In this document: positions 5,852 to 12,183 of the stretch, one piece after another | How the letters are laid out: each line of letters begins with the position of its first letter | Numbering within the stretch: the first letter of the stretch is position 1 | From: an uncultured Cellvibrio sp. | Lineage (GTDB): Bacteria > Pseudomonadota > Gammaproteobacteria > Pseudomonadales > Cellvibrionaceae | Length of the DNA: 12,183 nucleotides | Assembly: GCA_946482345.1 (NCBI GenBank) | Contig: CAMLRJ010000048.1 | Location: forward strand, 1 to 12,183 | Direction of reading: 5' to 3' | Position numbers and translations under genes: made by a program | Notes under the pieces: generated by a model | The model's input: only the letters and a program-made list of their open reading frames with translations | Told to the model about the DNA's origin: nothing | Database searches by the model: none

Positions 5852-6610
5852 CTACCTTCCTGCTTCGCCTTTTAAAACAATTATAGAAACGTTATCACTC
5901 GCACCTTTTTGCAATGCAGCTTGCATAAGCAGTTGCACGCAATCTTCTGCACTTCTGTAATTCAGGTGTGATGTTATTTCATCTATCGATATGGCGTTAT
6001 ACAAACCATCACTACAAAGTAAAAATGTATCGCCAATTTGCGCACTGAAAACATTCAGATCTACATACAATTCTTCTTCGCCACCCACTGCACGGGTGAT
6101 GACGTTACGCTGCGGATGGTTTTCCATTTCTTCCGGGGTGATATGACCCATTTGTAACAGTTCTTCAACCTGACTGTGATCGCGTGTCATCTGGGCAAGT
6201 TGCCCATTACGATAACGATACAAACGTGAATCACCCACCCACAATGCAACACCCACTCGCCCGCGTATCACCAGACTGACAATTGTGCTGCCCATCGAAA
6301 AATTTCCGGGTTGCTGACTGGCATAATCGATAATGTCGTAATTCACATTGATCAGTGCATCATCCACTGCATCAATCGTTTCACTCAACAATTCAATCGG
6401 CGGAATTCTGGCAAGTGCATCAACAATTTTTCTGGACGCAATATCACCCACCTGATGCCCACCCATACCATCTGCTATAGCCCACAAACCGGCATGCGGT
6501 AGCATTAATACAGAATCTTCATTAACACTGCGCACAGTTCCCACATCGGTCAAACTGAAACCCGACCATTCGATAGGAATAAATTGTGTATTGGTTGCAC
6601 TCAACACCAT
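5852..6610 (-). CDS. pppA: T6SS PP2C-family Ser/Thr protein phosphatase PppA
   Basis: This 252-residue cytoplasmic enzyme removes phosphate from the targets of PpkA and so counteracts T6SS activation. All PP2C metal-binding motifs are present: RSVNED (27-32), ADGMGGH (46-52), GDSR (126-129), CSDGL (199-203) and SDN (238-240), so it should be an active metal-dependent phosphatase. Its length is normal for the PppA/Stp1 type. Two ATGs compete. The one at 6616 overlaps the tagF stop as TAATG but is only 3 nt from the AGGA ribosome site. The one at 6610 is 9 nt away, so I prefer it; a TTG at 6637 is less likely. In Agrobacterium PppA is fused to TagF, whereas here they are separate but translationally linked. 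It sits next to ppkA, as in P. aeruginosa HSI-I. Confidence 0.95.
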   Translation of the reverse strand: MVLSATNTQFIPIEWSGFSLTDVGTVRSVNEDSVLMLPHAGLWAIADGMGGHQVGDIASRKIVDALARIPPIELLSETIDAVDDALINVNYDIIDYASQQPGNFSMGSTIVSLVIRGRVGVALWVGDSRLYRYRNGQLAQMTRDHSQVEELLQMGHITPEEMENHPQRNVITRAVGGEEELYVDLNVFSAQIGDTFLLCSDGLYNAISIDEITSHLNYRSAEDCVQLLMQAALQKGASDNVSIIVLKGEAGR

Positions 6611-6615
6611 TTTCA

Positions 6616-7350
6616 TTATTCCTGAAACATTGCACAAAGTTTATAAGGCTCTTGCCATCCACCATGTTCCCAGGCGCCATCCATCATTGAAGGCACTTGT
6701 TGGCCAGACGGCAAACCACGGGATACAAACAGGCAAGGCTCAACTCTTTCAGATCCTTTGGTGTGCCAGATACTGTATGTGGGCAACAAATTATCCAAAC
6801 ACACATCCAACATAGATGGAAATGTGGTTAAAGGTGATTGTTCTTCCATATCCATTTTGACCAGCATATTGGATGAGAGCGCCACATTTCCCGTTTTTTC
6901 ATAAATTAAATCGTTGGGAATATTCAAGGCTTGCAATTGTGATAACAACTGCTCCAAATCCAATTCACGATTCAATGCACTCAAGGCCGATTTTTCCAAA
7001 TTTGCAAACCATTCTTCCTGCGCGCAAATAAAACTGGACGGATTAACCGGCGTTGTAAATTTTGCCAATATTGAAAAAGGAAAATAACGACCCACTTTAT
7101 CAACACTGGGCAATACAATGCCTGCCCAGGTATTTTCATCCAGCACACCGGGCTTCAATACAAATCGCCAGATGGGACTGGTCAAATAAATATCCAACCA
7201 ATCACCGCCAATTTGTTCTTGTGACGATTTAATATAAAGCTGTAACCAGGAATCCCATATTTCAATAATAGGAGTGGGCAAGTCACGATAAATAAAATCA
7301 CCGTATCCGGGTAACTTGCCAAAAAAACCTGTTTCGTTTTTGTAATTCAC
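6616..7350 (-). CDS. tagF: T6SS post-translational repressor TagF
   Basis: This protein of about 244 residues belongs to the TagF family (DUF2094), cytoplasmic repressors of T6SS that in P. aeruginosa act on the FHA protein Fha1 and are relieved independently of phosphorylation. The N-terminal signature TGFFGKLPGYGDFIYRDLP is characteristic. WLDIYLTSPIWRFVL, WAGIVLPSVDKVGRYFPF and a C-terminal SIWHTKGSERVEPC...SRGLPSGQQ match the rest of the family. I place the start at GTG 7350, which has AGGTG 5 nt upstream overlapping the tssM stop and puts the GFFGKLP motif near the N-terminus, as usual. GTG at 7356 or 7377 would add two or nine residues, and the latter has no nearby ribosome site. No ATG is available near the N-terminus. 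The stop overlaps the candidate pppA ATG at 6616. Confidence 0.93.
   Translation of the reverse strand: MNYKNETGFFGKLPGYGDFIYRDLPTPIIEIWDSWLQLYIKSSQEQIGGDWLDIYLTSPIWRFVLKPGVLDENTWAGIVLPSVDKVGRYFPFSILAKFTTPVNPSSFICAQEEWFANLEKSALSALNRELDLEQLLSQLQALNIPNDLIYEKTGNVALSSNMLVKMDMEEQSPLTTFPSMLDVCLDNLLPTYSIWHTKGSERVEPCLFVSRGLPSGQQVPSMMDGAWEHGGWQEPYKLCAMFQE
6620..6623 (-). promoter_or_regulatory. Ribosome binding site deciding the pppA start
   Basis: AGGA on the minus strand lies inside the end of tagF, 9 nt before ATG at 6610 but only 3 nt before ATG at 6616. The normal spacing favours the 6610 start. Its placement inside tagF suggests translational coupling. Confidence 0.55.
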
Positions 7351-7355
7351 ATTCA

Positions 7356-7360
7356 CACCT
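7356..7360 (-). promoter_or_regulatory. Ribosome binding site deciding the tagF start
   Basis: AGGTG on the minus strand overlaps the TAG stop of tssM and lies 5 nt before GTG at 7350. It supports the short tagF start and suggests that ribosomes finishing tssM reinitiate on tagF. Confidence 0.5.
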
Positions 7361-10300
7361 AAATTCTTTCCGGACACTTGAATGCTGTTAGCAAGCCCCT
7401 GCGCAAAGGGTTATTAACGCTTTTGGTTTTGGCTTCATAGGTAATTTGGTTTTCCATGTTGCCGTTATCTATCACCGAGAAAGCAATTAAATACACATTG
7501 GATGCAGCCGTTTTGGTAATTTTTGATGAATCCAGTAACCGGAATAATGCCCAGGGACCGGTGAAGGTTTTTTCATGTATAGAATCGGTTAAATCTTCAA
7601 AAATAATACGCAAACGTAAACTATCGTCACCACCTGACCATTTGATAGGTTTCCAGAATTTCGGACCATGTTTATATTCAACCTGGGCCTCACCCAACTC
7701 CAAAGTAAATCGCGAATGCTTTTCACTCATATGCATTGGACGCAATTCAAGTTCTACCGATGGAAATTCGCCTCCGCCCTGGAAGTACATACGTTTTATT
7801 TCCATCGCATTACTGAGTTGGGTTAATGCCGAAGCAGAAATTCCAAGACTGAAATTATCAACACCCTTATTTCGCCAACCGTTTTTGGTGTCGATGAAGG
7901 GCAATAAAAATTCTTCGCTAAATTGATCGATAGTGCCACCCGGTTTGAAAAAAGCACTGAAATCCAACATCGCAATTTCATCACTGGATGACGGATTAAG
8001 CGGATATTTTCCTGCGAGTACTTGCGCATAAGGTGTGTAGACTCTAGCACGCCATTCACTGCCCACATAACCGTTGGCAGAACCTAAAATGACTTTCCAG
8101 GATTGATCAGCCAAATCTGTCAGCCATCGATTCACCGGATCAGGCAAAGTCGTTGCGTAAGCTTTCAATGCCGTCACAGGATTACTGGAACCACTTTCGA
8201 AACGTGCTTTGGCAACTTCAAACGCTTTTTTACCCGCATCCGGTGCCATCGCAATTTCTGCTACGAAAATTTGTAATTCCTGAATTTTTTGCAAAATACC
8301 GTCCACAGGTGCAGGCGCACGCGAACTTTCACGCATCAACAAATTGAGATCTTTAAATTGTTTATCCACACGGGTGGTTTCAATATTACTGGCCAGTAAA
8401 CCTGCAATCTTGCCTGTTTTACTTTCAGGTTTTTTATCCGCGATGTCGTCAACAACAGTCGTCGTCAGCTGTGTATGATTCAGACCTGTTTGCAAAATAG
8501 AAGACAAAGGCGAATAAACCGGATCAGCAAAACTGGACAATAGTGTTTTTGCCTGAAACACATCGGTAAATTCAACAACATTAAGATTCTGATAAACATC
8601 CAGCCAGACACGACTGTAATCTGCCAAATAATAATCTTTAACCTTTCGACTGATTTCTTCCAAATTTTCTTTGGCAAAAACCACACCTTCATCGCCCATC
8701 AACCAACGCTCTTCAGCGAGACTGCTGATCAGCGGAGAGTCAGCGGAAAAATCAAGATTTTTATAAGCATCAATCGTATAAAGTCCGGGAATGGTCAGGG
8801 CTCTGATTGCACCCCCATCCATTTTATAAGTTGACCTTACCGATTCACCAAACTCGTTAAGCAATTCAATTTGAAAGGCGTAATCTTTATCCGCTTTTAT
8901 TTTTTCATAAATGCGAATATCGGCTGGCACACGCAATAAAGTAGAACGGGTATTTTTAACAATCCTCTCATCCACTTCTATTGGATCAAACTTCATCTCC
9001 AATAATTTATCGAGATGCGCTTTCAATTCTTGTCTGCGGGTAATATCCGCCTCGAATCGCTGCGCCCAAAATGTATTGAACCACTCATTCACTTTTTTTG
9101 TATCCAGGTGATCATGTTGATTCAACATCATGTAAACACGAAACGTATCGAGAAGATCATCACCTCCGGAACTGCGAGCGAGCGAATCCTCCAACAATTC
9201 TTTCAACTTCGGCAAGAAAACAGTTTTCAGTGAACTTTCATATGCTTGATCTGCTGCGCGGTCAACACTGGGATCATACATTCCCAAACCGGATAACCAG
9301 GGGTGATCCTGCTGATCATAAACATCACTGGCTTTGGCAAGCGCATTGAGTGAAGGCAACACCACACGTATATCTTTATTTCTAACTTGTGTTTTTTCTT
9401 GCTCACTTTTGAATGTATCGACATAGCCTTCAACTTCTGCCATGGATAAATTATGACGAGTGATGCTGCCACTCCAAATAAGCAAACTACCGGCCGCTAT
9501 ACCAGCCAAACACAAAAATGCAGCGCGACGCGCCCATTTAAAAATCAATTCATAACGCGTGTTTGAACCGACCAATTCTGCTTCAGGAAATATCACATCG
9601 CGAAATAAATTAGTCAGGAAAAAACTTTTACCTTGCTGACTGGGTGCGTTGGATGTATCGCGACTGAACCCAAAATTGGCAGCAACTGATGTCATCAATC
9701 TGTCGATAGGTGACCCATCTTGTGTACCACTGGAAAAATACACACCGCGCAAATAAGGTTGCAACCGGAAACGATTGGGCACAAATGCTTTGCGAGTAAA
9801 ATCTTCGATAATCGCCTGAACATTTTCCATTTGTTGAGGAAAACTGTTGATGGCTGCACGACGTTTAACATCGCGCTCTTGATGCATGCGTCCCACAACC
9901 CTGTCATACAAACGGCGGGAAATTTTGTCCAACTCTTTGGTCAGAAAATCAAAATCCGGTGATTGACCCGGTGCAGCCGCATTGGGCAATGACACACCCC
10001 ACACCTGATTGCGATCTTCTTTGCCAAGATCTTCAAAAAATTCGGTAAAACCTGAAACCAAATCCACTTTGGTAAACATTAGATAAACAGGAAACCGAAT
10101 TTGCAATTTCTCCATCAATTCATCCAAACGTGAACGAATGGTTTTTGCGTGTATGGATCGTTCTTCTTCAGTCTGCGTCAACAGATCATGCAAGCTGATG
10201 GCAACAATTGCACCGTTAATTGGCCTGCGACGACGATTGCGTTTGAGCAAATCCAGAAAACCTTCCCATGCCGAACTGTCCACAACCCTGTGACTGTCCT

Positions 10301-10868
10301 GAGTGGTATAACGACCAGCTGTATCAATTAATACTGCTTCATTGGTAAACCACCAATCACAATTGCGGGTCCCGCCCACACCTTGTAGCGCGCCTTTTCC
10401 GAATTGATCCGCCAATGGAAAATCCAAACCTGAATTCACCAGTGCAGTTGTTTTACCGGAACCCGGTGGCCCCACAATAATGTACCAGGGTAGTTCGTAA
10501 AGTGCTTTGGTACTGCTGCGGCCTTTGAATTTTAATTTTTTTAAAGTTGACAGTGCTTCAGTAAATCGCTGATTGATTTGATGGATTTCTTCCAGCGCCT
10601 GGGTTGAATGACCGACCTGTTGATTTTTACTGATATCAGACACCAGATCTTCATTATTCTTTTTATTTTTTAATTGCACTCGCAAATAATTCAACGCCCA
10701 CAACATCACCAAAAATAAAATACAGAAAATCCTGACAGTGACACTGGCAAGCGGCGCTGAATTATCGCCACCAAATTTTATTTGCGGCCCGGCAAACCAG
10801 ATTAAAAGTCCAAACAACAGCAGACCAAGATATGCAAAAAATACGGGGCTGGTAAATATTTTTTTCAT
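7359..10868 (-). CDS. tssM: T6SS inner-membrane core protein TssM (IcmF)
   Basis: This 1169-residue protein is the large membrane component that joins TssL in the inner membrane and contacts the TssJ lipoprotein with its periplasmic part. The N-terminus has two membrane helices (about 9-30 and 41-66). A cytoplasmic GTPase-like domain carries Walker A GPPGSGKTT (133-141), Walker B VLIDTAG (179-185) and FTKVDL (265-270), so nucleotide binding looks intact; some TssM proteins have lost it. YLRGVYFSSGTQDGSPIDR (372-390) is a strong family signature. The third helix is at about 449-467, and the remaining 700 residues form the periplasmic IcmF-related region. Length is typical. ATG at 10868 is 6 nt after the tssL stop, with AGGA 12 nt upstream inside tssL. 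The order tssL-tssM-tagF matches HSI-I. No frameshift is seen. Confidence 0.97.
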   Translation of the reverse strand: MKKIFTSPVFFAYLGLLLFGLLIWFAGPQIKFGGDNSAPLASVTVRIFCILFLVMLWALNYLRVQLKNKKNNEDLVSDISKNQQVGHSTQALEEIHQINQRFTEALSTLKKLKFKGRSSTKALYELPWYIIVGPPGSGKTTALVNSGLDFPLADQFGKGALQGVGGTRNCDWWFTNEAVLIDTAGRYTTQDSHRVVDSSAWEGFLDLLKRNRRRRPINGAIVAISLHDLLTQTEEERSIHAKTIRSRLDELMEKLQIRFPVYLMFTKVDLVSGFTEFFEDLGKEDRNQVWGVSLPNAAAPGQSPDFDFLTKELDKISRRLYDRVVGRMHQERDVKRRAAINSFPQQMENVQAIIEDFTRKAFVPNRFRLQPYLRGVYFSSGTQDGSPIDRLMTSVAANFGFSRDTSNAPSQQGKSFFLTNLFRDVIFPEAELVGSNTRYELIFKWARRAAFLCLAGIAAGSLLIWSGSITRHNLSMAEVEGYVDTFKSEQEKTQVRNKDIRVVLPSLNALAKASDVYDQQDHPWLSGLGMYDPSVDRAADQAYESSLKTVFLPKLKELLEDSLARSSGGDDLLDTFRVYMMLNQHDHLDTKKVNEWFNTFWAQRFEADITRRQELKAHLDKLLEMKFDPIEVDERIVKNTRSTLLRVPADIRIYEKIKADKDYAFQIELLNEFGESVRSTYKMDGGAIRALTIPGLYTIDAYKNLDFSADSPLISSLAEERWLMGDEGVVFAKENLEEISRKVKDYYLADYSRVWLDVYQNLNVVEFTDVFQAKTLLSSFADPVYSPLSSILQTGLNHTQLTTTVVDDIADKKPESKTGKIAGLLASNIETTRVDKQFKDLNLLMRESSRAPAPVDGILQKIQELQIFVAEIAMAPDAGKKAFEVAKARFESGSSNPVTALKAYATTLPDPVNRWLTDLADQSWKVILGSANGYVGSEWRARVYTPYAQVLAGKYPLNPSSSDEIAMLDFSAFFKPGGTIDQFSEEFLLPFIDTKNGWRNKGVDNFSLGISASALTQLSNAMEIKRMYFQGGGEFPSVELELRPMHMSEKHSRFTLELGEAQVEYKHGPKFWKPIKWSGGDDSLRLRIIFEDLTDSIHEKTFTGPWALFRLLDSSKITKTAASNVYLIAFSVIDNGNMENQITYEAKTKSVNNPLRRGLLTAFKCPERI

Positions 10869-10874
10869 CGGGAG

Positions 10875-11765
10875 TTATTTTCCTTCTTGGATATCGTTAT
10901 CGCTTCCCTGTTCGTTTACCGAACCGGAAATATTGTGTAATTCTGCAGCCACTGGCGCAGATGATGAATAAAGCCAATAGCGGAAGCCTGAATAACCAAA
11001 AAATAAAATAGCCCCGACAAATGCCAACACCACCCAAAGTGGCACGTAGTTTTCAAGACTTTTGCGCACATTTCCAAGACCTTGCCAGCTGGCTGACAAG
11101 TTTCTTTCATAATCGCCACGGTATCGTCGAATAATGGCATAAAGTTCTTCACGCAATTGATCGAGTTGATCCTTGCCTCTGTCGGTCAACCGATACTTGC
11201 CTTCAAATCCCAAACTTAAACAAATATAAAACAATTCAATAATTTCAATATTTTCTGCGGGCGATTGACGCAAACGATCCAAAATCATAAAACACTTTTC
11301 ACCACCGGAGGTTTCGTTGTGAAAAATTGATAGCAATGTTCTTTGCGACCAGGCACTTTCACCACCCCAGGGCGTGTTCAGAACAGATTCATCCAGCACC
11401 GAACAAATTAAATAACGCGCCGACAAAATAACTTCCTGACGAATACCGGCATCGCGCATACGCCCTTCAAAAGTTCTGATCTCACCAATTAATCGTTGAT
11501 GTAATCCACCTATGTCACTGTGCGACAGCGAGTGCCGGGTTTTTTCAAATACAGCCAGTAAAGTAGATGCGAGATTAACCAGGTTATTCAATCCTTTGCC
11601 AGTATGAAAATTGGTTAGCTCGGCAGAAGATACATTTCTTGTTGGCGCCTGTTGTGGAGCCGCTTGCCCGGATCTTTGTCCACCGGGCGTGGGTTGTTTA
11701 AGCACTGTCCTGTTGCCACCAGGCATAGGCTGTTTGAATACCGTTTTATCAGAGTTGTCAGACAT
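10875..11765 (-). CDS. tssL: T6SS inner-membrane protein TssL (DotU/IcmH) with tandem phospho-motif tail
   Basis: This 296-residue protein is the tail-anchored TssL subunit that binds TssM and the baseplate. Family signatures include YLICSVLDESVLNTPWGG (118-135), WSQRTLLSIFHNETSGGEKC (139-158) and FYICLSLGFEGKYRL (179-193). One membrane helix is near the C-terminus (about 242-262). Only about 30 residues follow it, so there is no OmpA-type peptidoglycan-binding domain. The N-terminal 45 residues are disordered and hold a tandem motif, TVFKQPMPGG and TVLKQPTPGG, each preceded by a basic residue. In Agrobacterium, PpkA phosphorylates Thr14 of TssL and the FHA protein Fha then binds it, so Thr8 and Thr20 here are good candidates for the same job. 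ATG at 11765 has GAGAGA about 5 nt upstream and lies 40 nt after the tssK stop. Confidence 0.96.
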   Translation of the reverse strand: MSDNSDKTVFKQPMPGGNRTVLKQPTPGGQRSGQAAPQQAPTRNVSSAELTNFHTGKGLNNLVNLASTLLAVFEKTRHSLSHSDIGGLHQRLIGEIRTFEGRMRDAGIRQEVILSARYLICSVLDESVLNTPWGGESAWSQRTLLSIFHNETSGGEKCFMILDRLRQSPAENIEIIELFYICLSLGFEGKYRLTDRGKDQLDQLREELYAIIRRYRGDYERNLSASWQGLGNVRKSLENYVPLWVVLAFVGAILFFGYSGFRYWLYSSSAPVAAELHNISGSVNEQGSDNDIQEGK

Positions 11766-11805
11766 GATGTTCTCTCAATGTAATCTGCCGGGATTGGCAA
11801 TAGAC

Positions 11806-12183
11806 TTACAAACGTATAGCCCAAAATTCCATTTCCAAACCTGGGAAATCTCCCCCGATGTGCATTGCAAAACCGCCGGAAGTTGCGAATTCTTTCCAAA
11901 GTGGATTTTGTTTATCCAATTCAAAATAGGTGTAGCCCGAGCGATAAGGTATTTGTCTGGGTGCAACAGGTAATGCTTTCAAACCAACACCCGGCATAGC
12001 GACATTAACCAATTGACGAATACGTTCAACCGGGCCAATTTTCATTTGCGCCGGTAACCGGCTGCGAATCATTTCTTCTGCAACATCTGCGCGCACCGCA
12101 AGTACGAACATGGCAGTACCCAGCAAGCTGCGATCACCGATTTCAGCGACACGAATGTCGTATTTTTTCTCAACCAGAGCTAA
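11806..12183 (-). CDS. tssK: T6SS baseplate protein TssK, C-terminal part (cut by the window edge)
   Basis: The frame is open from the right edge to the TAA at 11806 and gives 125 residues of the TssK C-terminus. The ending is diagnostic: YTYFELDKQNPLWKEF, GGFAMHIGGDFPGLEMEFWA and IRL form the conserved TssK C-terminal region. Upstream residues (GDRSLLGTAMFVLAVRA) also fit. TssK is a trimeric adaptor linking the baseplate to the TssL/TssM membrane complex, and its C-terminal head contacts the membrane partners. Full-length proteins are about 440-450 residues, so roughly 320 residues lie beyond the window. By analogy with HSI-I, tssJ and an fha gene are expected further upstream. Its stop is 40 nt before tssL. 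Confidence 0.95.
   Translation of the reverse strand, partial: LALVEKKYDIRVAEIGDRSLLGTAMFVLAVRADVAEEMIRSRLPAQMKIGPVERIRQLVNVAMPGVGLKALPVAPRQIPYRSGYTYFELDKQNPLWKEFATSGGFAMHIGGDFPGLEMEFWAIRL

Noticed and set aside
5553..5960. Open plus-strand frame of 135 codons opposite the ppkA/pppA junction
   Set aside because: It lies antisense to two well-supported genes, crosses their boundary, and its translation is Ser/Leu/Phe-rich without any recognisable motif.
7456..7926. Open plus-strand frame of 156 codons opposite the tssM 3' part
   Set aside because: It is fully contained antisense to tssM, has no family signature or convincing ribosome site, and is typical of a shadow frame.
11615..11899. Minus-strand frame of 94 codons spanning the tssK-tssL gap
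   Set aside because: It overlaps tssK and tssL out of frame. Both of those have diagnostic motifs, and the 40-nt gap is too short for an extra gene.
1..12183. Insertion sequences, tRNA or rRNA genes, CRISPR arrays, integrase or attachment sites
   Set aside because: None was seen. The window is almost fully occupied by one co-oriented operon with gaps of 40 nt or less and no transposase motifs.

Overview
The window is the downstream part of a type VI secretion system (T6SS) gene cluster. It is read entirely on the minus strand, from the right edge to about position 90. Base composition is moderately AT-rich, and gene order in the first half matches the H1-T6SS (HSI-I) cluster of Pseudomonas aeruginosa: tssK, tssL, tssM, tagF, pppA, ppkA. 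This points to a gammaproteobacterium. A Cellvibrionaceae-like host is my guess, but nothing here proves a genus.

Layout in transcription order: the C-terminal end of TssK (baseplate; cut by the right edge), TssL and TssM (inner-membrane core), TagF (post-translational repressor), PppA (PP2C phosphatase), PpkA (transmembrane Ser/Thr kinase with a C-terminal FGE-sulfatase-type domain), an unrecognised 81-residue protein, an ExbB/TolQ-type proton-channel subunit, two ExbD-type subunits, and a TonB-like protein with a proline-rich spacer and an AgmX/PglI-type C-terminal domain. Gaps are 40 nt or less and several genes overlap or abut, so the set is probably one polycistronic unit with translational coupling. 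No stretch over 300 nt lacks a gene. The left 90 nt hold the possible last codons of a convergent plus-strand gene and a hairpin with a T-tract oriented for that gene.

How the parts fit: TssK, TssL and TssM connect baseplate and envelope complex. TagF, PppA and PpkA form the threonine-phosphorylation switch. In HSI-I the periplasmic sensor genes tagT, tagS, tagR and tagQ follow ppkA. Here that place is taken by an ExbB-ExbD-ExbD-TonB module, and a domain of the TagR fold is fused to the periplasmic side of PpkA. A D-K-T-x-hydrophobic motif recurs in the PpkA N-terminal tail, in its activation loop and at the TssL N-terminus, suggesting a shared phosphothreonine code probably read by an FHA protein encoded outside the window. 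The two ExbD proteins differ at the proton-carrying position (Asp in one, Asn in the other). The most interesting hypothesis is a proton-motive-force-driven envelope module wired into T6SS threonine-phosphorylation control.
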